64,000 nt of DNA from Phosphoribacter sp037045045 (GTDB taxonomy: Bacteria > Actinomycetota > Actinomycetes > Actinomycetales > Dermatophilaceae). Each line of letters starts with the position of its first letter. The first letter of the stretch is position 1. The position numbers were made by a program, and so were the translations under genes. Of the stretch, positions 36,355 to 44,568 are shown one piece after another. Below the pieces are notes generated by a model, which had not been told where the DNA came from, made no database searches, and saw only the letters and a list, made by a program, of their open reading frames with translations. The DNA lies in assembly GCA_037045045.1 (NCBI GenBank), contig JBAOHL010000002.1, positions 62,001 through 126,000 of the forward strand, given 5' to 3'.

Positions 36355-37896
36355 ATGGCCCAGATGGGACCGATGCCACCACCGCCGGGCGAGCCGACGC
36401 CCCGGTCGGGTCTCGACGCGTTCTTCGGGCGGCTGCGCGGTCTTCCGGTGCGCCGCGACACCGAGCACAAGTGGGCCGGTGGGGTGTGTTCCGGACTGGC
36501 CACCAGCATCGGAATCGACCCCATCGTCGTGCGCGCCGGGTTCGTCGGCGTGCTCATCTTCGGCGGGGCCGGCCTGGCGATGTACCTCCTCGCGCTGGCC
36601 CTCATCCCCGACCGCAACGGGCGCATCTGGGCCGAGGAGGCGGTGCGCCACGGCAACGGCCGGGGCATCTTCCTGCTCATCGTCATCGTCGTCGACCTGG
36701 CCGACGAACTGCGCAACCGCTGGTGGGTGTGGCTCGTCCTGCCGGCGGCCCTCGCGGGGTGGTGGTACCTGCGCCGGACCCAGGGCCAGGGCGGCGCCAC
36801 GACGGGCCGGTCGGCCACCCCCCGGGCCTCGAGCCCCGATGCTCCGCAGGGCCGGCCCGGCTGGGTCGGGCCGCCGCAGCGGGCGACGGTGGCCCCTGAC
36901 GTCGGCACGCCGGCACCCGCCGAACCGGGCCACCCGGCATACCCGATGGCCGGCACTCCTGGGTACCTCCCGACCACCGCCCCGGCGGGCGACCCCGGGG
37001 GCGCACCGCACTGGATCCCTCCGCAGGGGATGCCGTACGGTCTGGGGCCCGGTCGCACGTATGTCGGGGTCCGTCCACCGAAGGCGCCGGTCGTCGTCCG
37101 CGAACGACGCCCATCCGGGGGCTTCGCCGGGTTCCTGCTCGTCCTCGGGCTGGGGATCGGGGCGTACGGGGCGGGTTGGAGTGCGACGCGAGAGGGGTTG
37201 ATCCGCGCCCCCGAGGTGCCCTTCGGCCTGGCCTGCGCCGTCGGCATGATCGGGGTGGCCCTCGTCGTCAAGGGGCTGCGCGGACAGCGCAGCCGCGTGA
37301 TCGGCCAGTTGGCCGTGCTCGCCGCCCTCGCCTCGTTTGCGACGGCCGTGGTGCCGCACGGGATATCCCGATACGGCACGAGCATCGGAGACCGGTCCTG
37401 GGCGCCGAGTGCGGGGGCCGCCGACCCGGGTTACCGCCTCGGGTTGGGCAACGCCCGGTTGGACCTCAGCAACCTCACCGCGGCCACGGCCGATCACCAG
37501 AGCGTCACGGCCTCCGTCGGGGTGGGCGACCTCGTGCTCGTCGTCCCCGAGACGTTGACCGTCGTCGTCGACGCCTCGATCGGTGTCGGCAACATCGAAC
37601 AACGATCCGGCGAATCGCGGAATACCCGGTTGGCCAATGCCGACGGCGCCGACCTGCGCGAGGTCATCCAGATCGGTGCCGGGGAGCCGGACGTCATCGT
37701 CACCACGACGATGGGGCTGGGGTCGATGGTCATCGTCCGCCCGGCCGGCGCGCCCACCTCGGTCCTCACCACGGCGCCGCCTGCGGTCCCGAGTACACCG
37801 CCCGCCTCGAGGACCACGGCACCTCCGAGCGCGCCCCCGGCGGGCGAACCGGTGTCGGGTGCCTCGGTGAGCACGACCCCGGGGAGTTCACGATGA
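36355..37896 (+). CDS. PspC-domain membrane protein
   Basis: A 513-residue protein. A PspC domain lies near residues 18-80 (DTEHKWAGGVCSGLATSIGIDPIVVRAGFVGV), with several helices and a long Pro/Gly linker. The C-terminal part (about residues 350-470) resembles the DUF4097/LiaF-like beta region seen in Psp- or LiaF-related proteins (SVGVGDLVLVVPETLTVVVDASIGVGNI). It is divergent from its presumed kinase, so it may be a target or a modulator of the system. I chose the ATG at 36355; earlier starts lack homology. ATGA overlap with the next gene. Confidence 0.85.
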   Translation: MAQMGPMPPPPGEPTPRSGLDAFFGRLRGLPVRRDTEHKWAGGVCSGLATSIGIDPIVVRAGFVGVLIFGGAGLAMYLLALALIPDRNGRIWAEEAVRHGNGRGIFLLIVIVVDLADELRNRWWVWLVLPAALAGWWYLRRTQGQGGATTGRSATPRASSPDAPQGRPGWVGPPQRATVAPDVGTPAPAEPGHPAYPMAGTPGYLPTTAPAGDPGGAPHWIPPQGMPYGLGPGRTYVGVRPPKAPVVVRERRPSGGFAGFLLVLGLGIGAYGAGWSATREGLIRAPEVPFGLACAVGMIGVALVVKGLRGQRSRVIGQLAVLAALASFATAVVPHGISRYGTSIGDRSWAPSAGAADPGYRLGLGNARLDLSNLTAATADHQSVTASVGVGDLVLVVPETLTVVVDASIGVGNIEQRSGESRNTRLANADGADLREVIQIGAGEPDVIVTTTMGLGSMVIVRPAGAPTSVLTTAPPAVPSTPPASRTTAPPSAPPAGEPVSGASVSTTPGSSR

Positions 37897-38282
37897 GCCA
37901 CGCCGAAGGGACCTCGTCGATGGGAACTCCGCAGGACGCGCCCCCCGGCGTGCCCTGGCCCCAGCCCGCAGGAGCGCCTCGCCCCTGGACCTCGACCCCC
38001 GGATCCCCCGCGCCGGGTCCCGAATCGCCGGGTGTCGATCCCGGACCGGCCGGCACCGATGCCGCACCCCAACGGCGGGTCATCCCGGCACCGACCGGCC
38101 CGAACTGGCCGCTCACCGTGTTCGGGCTCATGCTCGTCGTCGTCTCGTTGGCCCTCGTCGGCTACCTGCTCGGCTACCCGGCCGTCGACGTCGCCGTCTG
38201 GGGCCCGCGCAGCGTGTCCATCCTCGGCTCCGTCCTCGTGGCCATCGGCGTCATCGGTCTGATCACCCGTCGGCGCCGCTGA
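37893..38282 (+). CDS. Small two-helix membrane protein of the PspC locus
   Basis: A 129-residue protein: a Pro/Gly/Ser-rich N-terminal 70 residues followed by two hydrophobic helices (about residues 73-90 and 103-122) and an Arg-rich end (RRRR). No family recognised. The ATGA overlap with the PspC gene shows co-translation, so it likely acts with that protein. Its last 20 bases overlap the NUDIX gene on the other strand. Confidence 0.7.
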   Translation: MSHAEGTSSMGTPQDAPPGVPWPQPAGAPRPWTSTPGSPAPGPESPGVDPGPAGTDAAPQRRVIPAPTGPNWPLTVFGLMLVVVSLALVGYLLGYPAVDVAVWGPRSVSILGSVLVAIGVIGLITRRRR

Positions 38283-38982
38283 CGGGTCGGCCGGACGGCG
38301 GCATCCCCAGCCACTCGGCCCAGCCCGGCGCCAACGTCAGCGCGGCCAGCCGGTCCGGCGGCACCCAGGCCGCCGCGCTCGTCGTGCCGCCGACGTCGTG
38401 GACGAACGGGTCGCCCGGGTCGGGGCACTGCGCGACATAGAGCAACCGCACGAGGTGGAAGTCCTCGAGCACTCCGCCCGGGGCACTGCCGAGCCAATGC
38501 GCGTGGAGCACGCCGAGCAGCTCTCCGACCTGCACGCCCTGGCCGGTCTCCTCGTGGACTTCCCGCACGAGCGCCTGCTGCGGGCTCTCCCCGGCATCGA
38601 TTCCGCCGCCGGGTGGCCCCCACCTGCCGGCGACGTTGGTGCGGTGGCTGTACTCGGTGAGCAGGAGGCCCCGGTCGCTGTGCACCAGCGCGTTGACCGC
38701 CACCCGCTGACGCGGCACGGCGACCTCGCCAGCCGCGAGGACGAGGTCGGCGTCGCGATCGGCCGGCCGGTCGGCGGGGCGGACCGCGGCGTCGGCGCGC
38801 ACCAGGGCGACGATCCGCAGCTCGTGCGGGTCGAGGAGGGTGTCGACCCGCACGGGGTGGACGGTCCGATAGCCCGCTGCCGCCAGCACGTCCTGCGGGT
38901 CCGCCCCGTGGGGCACCGCGCGGCATACCTGTTCGTGCCCGGCGTCGTCCACCCCGAGGACGCTGAGCAGTAGGCCGCTCAT
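38263..38982 (-). CDS. NUDIX hydrolase
   Basis: A 239-residue protein. The C-terminal two-thirds is a NUDIX domain with the full box GGGIDAGESPQQALVREVHEETGQ (residues about 140-165). Residues 1-110 form an extra N-terminal region without a clear family. The substrate (a nucleoside diphosphate derivative) is not predictable. The ATG at 38982 overlaps the glycosyltransferase stop as ATGA, and the 3' end overlaps the convergent small membrane gene by 20 bases. Confidence 0.85.
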   Translation of the reverse strand: MSGLLLSVLGVDDAGHEQVCRAVPHGADPQDVLAAAGYRTVHPVRVDTLLDPHELRIVALVRADAAVRPADRPADRDADLVLAAGEVAVPRQRVAVNALVHSDRGLLLTEYSHRTNVAGRWGPPGGGIDAGESPQQALVREVHEETGQGVQVGELLGVLHAHWLGSAPGGVLEDFHLVRLLYVAQCPDPGDPFVHDVGGTTSAAAWVPPDRLAALTLAPGWAEWLGMPPSGRPVSGADG

Positions 38983-40112
38983 CCCGATCGGCCGCGACGG
39001 GCCCGGTCGTACTCCCGCTCGGCCAGCCGGACCACCTCGGCCCAGTCCTGACTCGGCGGGTTCGCGAGGTTGTAGGCCGTCATCCGCTCCCGCAAGCCCC
39101 GGTCGGCGACGAGTCGGGCCAGCCCGTCGACGAGGTCCTCGTCGGTCGGCGCGAGGAGGCCGTTGACCCCGTCGACGACGAACTCCTGCACGCCACTGCC
39201 CGAGCGCGACACCACCGGCAGGCCCGTGGTCCGCGCTTCGAGCGCGGCGATCCCGAACGACTCGAGGACCGACGGCGAGACGTAGACGTCCGCCGCGGCA
39301 TACCGGTCCTTGAGCGACTCGCGCGGCACCCGACCCGGCAAGGAGAGCCACCCGCTAGCCCCGAGTTCGACAGCCCGGCGCTCGAGCCGCCCGCGTTCGG
39401 GGCCCTCGCCGAGGATCTCCAGCCGCACGTCGACGCCGGACGGACTGGCGGTGCGGACCCGGGCCACGGCCTCGACGAGCGCGGCAGGGCGCTTGCGCAG
39501 CTCGAGGCGCATCGCCGTGACGATCCGCACGACGCCAGGGTCGCGAGGTGGACGCGGGCCGGTCGGCCGCCATAGGTGCGCGTCGATTCCGTTGGGCAGC
39601 ACCGGGATCGGGACGCTCGGGCCGACGATCCGGCGCAGCGGCGCGGCGGCGACGTCCGAGACGGCATTCATGGCCAGGCCGGTCTGCGCCCAGCGCCGGA
39701 CCACGCCGAGGGCCTTGATGGCCGGCTCGGTGCGGTGTAGGACGCAGTGCCACGTCATCGTCGTCGGCAGCCCCAGGTGGCGAGCGAGGAACGTCGCATC
39801 GGTGGCGAACGGACTGACCACCCCCATGTGCACGTGGCCGACGTCGAAGCCGCGCAACCGCGACCGGGCCCACCACCCGGCGAGGGGGTTGACGAGCATC
39901 CCCCGCGGCAGATCGACCAGTCCGAGCCGGTGCACCCGCACGCCGTCGAGGATCTCGGTGGCTCCGCGCCGCTGACCCGAACCGCCCGGCGCCAGCGTGA
40001 ACACCTCCACGTCGTGCCCGCGCTGCACGAGCCGCGCGGTGAGGTCGTGGACCTGGACCTCGATCCCACCCAGGCGCGGCAGGTAGCAGTCGGTGAGCAT
40101 GGCGATCCGCAC
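38979..40112 (-). CDS. Family 4 glycosyltransferase
   Basis: A 377-residue GT-B enzyme. N-terminal MRIAMLTDCYLPRLGGIEVQV is the acceptor-side Rossmann start with the GGIE motif. The C-terminal half holds ERRAVELG, VYVSPSVLESFGIAALEA (the E-x7-E nucleotide-sugar motif) and GLLAPTDEDLVDGL. It probably mannosylates a lipid or polyprenol intermediate (PimB/MshA-type fold); the acceptor is unknown. GTG start at 40112; 35 bases separate it from the divergent LmbE-like gene. Confidence 0.88.
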   Translation of the reverse strand: MRIAMLTDCYLPRLGGIEVQVHDLTARLVQRGHDVEVFTLAPGGSGQRRGATEILDGVRVHRLGLVDLPRGMLVNPLAGWWARSRLRGFDVGHVHMGVVSPFATDATFLARHLGLPTTMTWHCVLHRTEPAIKALGVVRRWAQTGLAMNAVSDVAAAPLRRIVGPSVPIPVLPNGIDAHLWRPTGPRPPRDPGVVRIVTAMRLELRKRPAALVEAVARVRTASPSGVDVRLEILGEGPERGRLERRAVELGASGWLSLPGRVPRESLKDRYAAADVYVSPSVLESFGIAALEARTTGLPVVSRSGSGVQEFVVDGVNGLLAPTDEDLVDGLARLVADRGLRERMTAYNLANPPSQDWAEVVRLAEREYDRARRGRSG

Positions 40113-40147
40113 GGGCCCAGCGTGCCATGGGCGACAATGGCCGCCTC

Positions 40148-40909
40148 ATGGGACACACGCTGCTGGCCTTCCACGCCCACCCCGACGACGAGGCCCTGCT
40201 CACCGCGGGGACGATGGCCAAGGCCGCCGCCCAGGGGCACCGGGTCGTCCTCGTCACGGCGACCGACGGGGCGCTAGGGCTCACGTCAAGCCGGTATGCC
40301 GGTTCGCTCCCGCAGGTGCGCAGCGAGGAACTCGCGCAGAGCGCCGCGCTGCTCGGGGTCGCCCGGGTCGTCGAGTTCGGGTATGCCGACAGCGGGCTCG
40401 GGCGCGACATGGCCCCCGACCCGCCCGGTCAGGTGCGCTTCGCCCGCGTCCCGATCACCGAGGCCGCCACCCGGCTCGCCGACGTCTTGCGGGAGGAGTC
40501 GGTCGACGTCGTGTTGTCCTATGACCGCAACGGCGGCTACGGCCACCCGGATCATCGCCAGGTCCACAAGGTCGCCCGGGCGGCGGCCGCCCTGGCCGGC
40601 ACGCCGAGGCTGCTCGAAGTCTGGGTCTCGCCATGGGTCGCCCGGGTCATGGGCGCCGGCCGAGGGATCGCGCCGGTGCCCGACCCCGCCTACGTCGTCG
40701 ACGTGCGCGAGTTCGTCGGGCAGCGGCGCGACGCCATCCGCGCGCATCGCTCCCAGCTGTCCTCCGACGGCTGGCTCCCGCGCAACAACGACTGGATGAC
40801 CCGGCTGCCGACGCCGGTGCTGGCCCGGGCCTTCGGCACCGAACGGTACGTCGATCCGGACGCGCCGGTGGGCTCCTCGGTGCGCACCGACGTCTTCGAG
40901 GGCCTGTGA
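40148..40909 (+). CDS. PIG-L/LmbE family deacetylase
   Basis: A 253-residue zinc deacetylase with AHPDDE near residue 11 (metal-binding His-Pro-Asp-Asp) and the third ligand in GHPDHRQVH. The family includes MshB, Mca and LmbE, all acting on N-acetylglucosamine conjugates. Adjacency to a glycosyltransferase invites a mycothiol guess, but the sequence cannot tell MshB from other members. I prefer the ATG at 40148 (GACAAT 9 nt upstream) to one at 40127 that overlaps the -10 region. Confidence 0.85.
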   Translation: MGHTLLAFHAHPDDEALLTAGTMAKAAAQGHRVVLVTATDGALGLTSSRYAGSLPQVRSEELAQSAALLGVARVVEFGYADSGLGRDMAPDPPGQVRFARVPITEAATRLADVLREESVDVVLSYDRNGGYGHPDHRQVHKVARAAAALAGTPRLLEVWVSPWVARVMGAGRGIAPVPDPAYVVDVREFVGQRRDAIRAHRSQLSSDGWLPRNNDWMTRLPTPVLARAFGTERYVDPDAPVGSSVRTDVFEGL

Positions 40910-40936
40910 GTCTCGCGTCGACGCAGCAGCGGCGCC

Positions 40937-40964
40937 GGCGGGCGGGTGTCGGCGGGCGGGTGTC
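40937..40964. repeat. 14-bp tandem duplication after the LmbE-like gene
   Basis: GGCGGGCGGGTGTC occurs twice in tandem (40937-40950, 40951-40964), 27 bases past the stop codon. It is near, but does not include, the gene end. Confidence 0.75.
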
Positions 40965-41046
40965 GGCGCGCCGGCCGGTTCGGGGCGGTGCTCTTGCGGC
41001 TCGTCGGGGACTGCACCGAGGCCGATGGGCCAGTGGGGAGTGAGCG

Positions 41047-41904
41047 TCAGAGGCCGGCGAGGGCGAGGAACCGCTCGATCATCGCGTTGACCTGATCGGG
41101 CACTTCGAGTTGGTGGAAATGCCCGGCGCCCACCGTCTGGCCGGTGACCAGGTGCGGGCACAGCGCGGTGATCGCGCCCAGGTCGGGCAGGAACGCCGCG
41201 TTGAGCATGAGCACGGGCACGGTGGTCGCGGCGAGCGCGCCGGCCCCGTCGTAGTCGGCGATGGCCTGCGCGGAGGGGGCGGCCACGGCGATCAGGGTCC
41301 GGGCGGCCCGTTCGACGATCTCGACGCGACGCACCGTGTCGGTGGGCAGGAACAGCCGTTCGACGAATCGGCGGCGGTAGTCCCCCGACTCGTCGGAGCG
41401 GGTGCTCTCGGCGACCCGGCCGAAGAACGCCTTGCCCCGGGCGTCGACCAGTGGTGCCGGGTCGAGCAACACCGCCGCCTCGGCGAGGCCCCGTGCCGCG
41501 GTCTCGAGCGCGATCAGCGCGCCGAGGCTGTGGCCGACGACGACCGGGCGAACCAGGCCCTCGGCGGCCACGACCGCGGCGACATCGAGCGCGAGGTCGG
41601 GCACGGCATACCGGCCGTTGCGTGCCGGCGCGCTCGTTCCGTGGCCGCGCCAGTCGAGGGCGAGGACCGTGCGGGTGCGCGCGAAGTGGTCGAACTGCGG
41701 CGCGAGATAACTGCGTTCGGAGTTCCAGCCATGCACGAACACCATCGGCGGGCCGCTGCCGGCGACGCTGTAGGACAGCAGGTCGCCCGCCGGACCGGAT
41801 GCCGTGCCCTCGCGCCGGGGCGTCGCGCCGGTCCCGGGCGGACGGCCAGACCCGGGTGAGTCGGCCACAGGCGGCGGGACCGGTGACGGCGCTCCCCCGG
41901 TCAC
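41047..41904 (-). CDS. Alpha/beta hydrolase in the gatD-murT operon
   Basis: A 285-residue alpha/beta-fold hydrolase: oxyanion region FVHGWNSE, nucleophile GHSLGA, acid residue near VLMLNAAFLPD, and catalytic His in GAGHFHQLE. The first 35 residues are Gly/Pro-rich and probably disordered. The substrate is unknown. Its GTG start overlaps the gatD stop as GTGA, so it is the third gene of a murT-gatD-hydrolase operon. This raises the possibility of a cell-wall-linked substrate. Confidence 0.85.
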   Translation of the reverse strand: MTGGAPSPVPPPVADSPGSGRPPGTGATPRREGTASGPAGDLLSYSVAGSGPPMVFVHGWNSERSYLAPQFDHFARTRTVLALDWRGHGTSAPARNGRYAVPDLALDVAAVVAAEGLVRPVVVGHSLGALIALETAARGLAEAAVLLDPAPLVDARGKAFFGRVAESTRSDESGDYRRRFVERLFLPTDTVRRVEIVERAARTLIAVAAPSAQAIADYDGAGALAATTVPVLMLNAAFLPDLGAITALCPHLVTGQTVGAGHFHQLEVPDQVNAMIERFLALAGL

Positions 41905-42635
41905 GAGGCCTTGAGCAGGCGGCGGACCTGCCGGGTGCGCGCCTGGTCGGCCAGCCCGTCGTCGAGGTCGCCGGGTTCGAACGCCCGGCCGGTGGCGTGC
42001 TCGGCGGCCGCCGCGATGAGGGCATCGGCAACCCGGGGGTTGGCGGGCAAGATCGGGCCGTGCAGGTACGAGCCGATCACGTGGTTCGTCCGAGCGCCTT
42101 CGGTGCCGTCCTGGCCGTTGTTGCCGTGCCCCGCGCGGACCCGGCCGAAGGGCGCCTGCCCGGGCCCGAGCACCGTTGCGCCGGAATGGTTCTCGAACCC
42201 GACGACCTCGCCGAGGTCGGTGTCCACGACGATCCCGCCGATCATCCGCGAGGACTGACCACGGGTCGTCACGTCGAGGATGCCGAGCCCGGGCAATTCG
42301 ACCCCCTCACTCGTGATGAAGGCGTGCCCGAACATCTGGTACATCCCGCAGATCACCAGCATCGGCACCCCGTCGGCGGCCAGCCCGCGCAGGATGTCGC
42401 CGTTGACGGCGAGGTCCTCTTCGACCCTCGATTGCCCGGAGTCCTGCCCCCCGCCACCCATGAACAGGTGCGCCTTCGGGGGCAGCGGCATACCGGGGTG
42501 GTGGTCGTGGACGACTGCGTCGTAGCCGTGCCGAAGGATCCGGGCGGCCAGGCAGCGGGTGTTGCCGAGATCGCCGTAGATCGACATCTCGCGCGGGTAC
42601 AAGTGGACCAGGTGGATCGTGCCCTTGCCGCTCAC
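41901..42635 (-). CDS. gatD: Lipid II isoglutaminyl synthase glutaminase subunit
   Basis: A 244-residue class I glutamine amidotransferase of the CobB/CobQ type. Catalytic Cys is in VPMLVICGMYQMFGH and the partner His in GSYLHGPILPANP; GENHSG-like FENHSGAT is conserved. With MurT it amidates the D-Glu of lipid II, supplying ammonia from glutamine. It overlaps both neighbours by four bases (ATGA type). Confidence 0.93.
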   Translation of the reverse strand: MSGKGTIHLVHLYPREMSIYGDLGNTRCLAARILRHGYDAVVHDHHPGMPLPPKAHLFMGGGGQDSGQSRVEEDLAVNGDILRGLAADGVPMLVICGMYQMFGHAFITSEGVELPGLGILDVTTRGQSSRMIGGIVVDTDLGEVVGFENHSGATVLGPGQAPFGRVRAGHGNNGQDGTEGARTNHVIGSYLHGPILPANPRVADALIAAAAEHATGRAFEPGDLDDGLADQARTRQVRRLLKAS

Positions 42636-43933
42636 GCGCTCTCCTCCCCGAACTGGGCCAGCCCGTAACGCGCGGCGAGCCGCCGGCGCAGGGCCATCAT
42701 CGCCGTATACGTGCAGTAGATCCGCTTGGGACCGCGTGGGTATGCCGCGAGTAGCCGGTCGAGCGCGCTCGTGAGGTCGGGCTCGACCGCGTCGACGGCG
42801 ACGCCGTCGTAGTCCAGGCGCAGGGCCATGTCGTAGGCGCGCACGCCGCTGGTCAGGGCCACCCCGCCGGTGCGCAGCGACTCGAACGACACGTCGTAGA
42901 GCCAGGAGACGTCCTGGCCGTCGGCGTAGTCGTCGTTGATCGCCACCATCGTCGGCACCGGCTCGTCGAGGTAGGTGCCCAGGGCCACGGTGAAGCCGGC
43001 CGGGTTCTTGACGAGGACGAGCTCCAGGGGTTGACCGTCGGCGTCGATGACCTCGCCGCGCCCGAATGGCGGCCGGACGGTCTGTAGCGCCTCGCGGACC
43101 GCCGCCTCGCTGAACCGGTCGCCGAGGACCTCGCGCGCGGCCGTCGTCGCGGCGGTGGCGTTGATCATCGCGGCCAGGCCCCGCTGGTGCAGGATGACCG
43201 GGCCGAGTGCCTGTTCGCCGAAGAGCATCGAGAAGGTGCGGGCGTCGTGCGGGTGAAGCAGCCCGTCGCGGGGTCCGGGCTGTGTCGAGGCGAAGTCCTC
43301 GGCATATCGGGCGTCGGCCTCGTGCAGGCTGGGGACCTTGTCGGCAATCGCCGGGTCGACCCCGAAGTAGCGCACCGTGACGCCGTCGGGCACCGTGGGG
43401 GTGATCCGAACGACGAACGAGTCGTCACGGTTGAGCACGACGGCGCGCGTCGTCTGGGTGGCCAGGGAGGCGAGTAGCCGGGCCGTCGTGTCGATCTCGG
43501 CGAAGCGGTCGAGTTGGTCGCGCGCGACGTTGAGCAGCAACGCGTGGGTCGGGGCGAGGACCTTGGCAAACTGTAGGGCGTGCCACTCGTCGAGTTCGAC
43601 GATGGCGATGTCGGCCCGGAGCCTGCCGGACACTTGCACCTCGCCGAGCAACGCCGACACCACGCCGCGGGTGAAGTTGCTCCCGGTGGGGTTGGTGAAC
43701 ACCCGCAATCCATGGGCCCGCACGATCGCGGCGAGCATCTTCGTCGTCGTCGTCTTGCCGTTCGTGCCGGATACGACGACGACCCCGCCGGGCAAACCGC
43801 CCAGCGTTCGGGCCAACAGGGTGGGGTCGATCCGTTCGGCGACCAGCCCGGGGAACGCCGAGCCGCCCCCGCGCAGCCGGGTCGCCAGCCGCGCGGCCTT
43901 GCCTGCGGCGATCGCCGCCGAGGTCCGCAGCAC
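42632..43933 (-). CDS. murT: Lipid II isoglutaminyl synthase, Mur ligase subunit
   Basis: A 433-residue Mur-ligase-like enzyme with the P-loop VVSGTNGKTTTTKM (near residue 55), VELDEWHALQF and a C-terminal MurT-specific (DUF1727) region (VLVKNPAGFT and DDYADGQDVSWLYDV). It activates lipid II glutamate with ATP, after which GatD delivers ammonia. GTG start at 43933 because TAGGGT lies 6 nt upstream (leaderless). The repeat island 43946-44568 lies just upstream. Confidence 0.93.
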   Translation of the reverse strand: MLRTSAAIAAGKAARLATRLRGGGSAFPGLVAERIDPTLLARTLGGLPGGVVVVSGTNGKTTTTKMLAAIVRAHGLRVFTNPTGSNFTRGVVSALLGEVQVSGRLRADIAIVELDEWHALQFAKVLAPTHALLLNVARDQLDRFAEIDTTARLLASLATQTTRAVVLNRDDSFVVRITPTVPDGVTVRYFGVDPAIADKVPSLHEADARYAEDFASTQPGPRDGLLHPHDARTFSMLFGEQALGPVILHQRGLAAMINATAATTAAREVLGDRFSEAAVREALQTVRPPFGRGEVIDADGQPLELVLVKNPAGFTVALGTYLDEPVPTMVAINDDYADGQDVSWLYDVSFESLRTGGVALTSGVRAYDMALRLDYDGVAVDAVEPDLTSALDRLLAAYPRGPKRIYCTYTAMMALRRRLAARYGLAQFGEESA

Positions 43934-43939
43934 GCGTCC

Positions 43940-43945
43940 ACCCTA
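43940..43945 (-). promoter_or_regulatory. -10 box of murT (leaderless)
   Basis: TAGGGT on the minus strand, six bases before the GTG at 43933. Confidence 0.6.
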
Positions 43946-44050
43946 TTGCCGGTATGCCGCGTCCCCCGCCCGGCCTCGCCGGGTGCCGACGTGGCGCTGT
44001 TGCCGCCACGCCCCTGCCCTGCCACGACGTCCAACCCGACACGCCTGTTG

Positions 44051-44268
44051 CCGCCACACCCCTCGCCCGCCACACCCCTTGCCCGCCACACCCCTTGCCC
44101 GCCACGCCGCATACCAGGCCTGCGGACTTGACCGCCCGTGTTGCCGCCACACCCCTTGCCCGCCACACCCCTTGCCCGCCACACCCCTTGCCCGCCACAC
44201 CCCTTGCCCGCCACACCCCTTGCCCGCCACGCCGCATACCAGGCCTGCGGACTTGACCGCCCGTGTTG
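44051..44268. repeat. 16-bp tandem repeats in a higher-order array
   Basis: CCGCCACACCCCTTGC is repeated three times (44051-44098, first unit with one substitution) and then five times (44144-44223). Each block is followed by the same 45-base segment (44099-44143 and 44224-44268) containing CATACCAGGCCTGCGGACTT. Confidence 0.92.
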
Positions 44269-44330
44269 CCGCCATACCCCCTGCCCTGCCCGCCGTCCAA
44301 CCGCTCGCGCCCGGCGCCCACGTCCCCCCC

Positions 44331-44390
44331 GCTCCAGGCGTCGCTACCAACTCCATGACATGTCAGGGAACTCGTAGCAACTCGTGGACT
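44331..44390. repeat. 60-bp repeat B, copy 1
   Basis: Matches 44504-44563 at 54 of 60 positions. Its centre is the perfect palindrome TGACATGTCA. The flanks (CGCTAC.../...GTAGCAA) are partly complementary, so it could fold as a long imperfect hairpin. Confidence 0.85.
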
Positions 44391-44503
44391 TGGCGTGATG
44401 CCTGATGCCCGCGAGGTCGGAGAGATCCATGGGTTGGCCCCGCGGCATACGACCACACCTGCGACACCCCTGCCACGCCCCCGACCCGCGCGCACCGGTC
44501 CCG

Positions 44504-44563
44504 GCTCCAGGCGTTGCTCCCAACTCCACGACATGTCAGGGACTTCGTAGCAACCCGTGGACT
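44504..44563. repeat. 60-bp repeat B, copy 2
   Basis: Second copy, ending five bases beyond the stop codon of the DUF559 gene. GTTGC and GCAAC near its ends can pair around the central GACATGTC. It may act as that gene's terminator. Confidence 0.85.
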
Positions 44564-44568
44564 GAATG

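Larger units (their letters stand above)
43946..44568. other. Repeat-rich intergenic island
   Basis: A 623-base region with no gene. It holds a 16-bp minisatellite with a higher-order unit (44051-44268) and two copies of a 60-bp palindrome-bearing element (44331-44390, 44504-44563). Open frames on both strands merely translate the repeats (for example GKGCGGQGVWRARGVA). Confidence 0.75.

Noticed and set aside
41970..41990. GGTTCGAAC resembling a tRNA T-loop
   Set aside because: It lies inside gatD coding sequence with no cloverleaf around it. No tRNA was found in the window.
44051..44268. Look-alike CRISPR array (short repeats with 45-base spacers)
   Set aside because: The units are contiguous 16-mers, the two 45-base segments are identical rather than unique spacers, and no cas gene is near.
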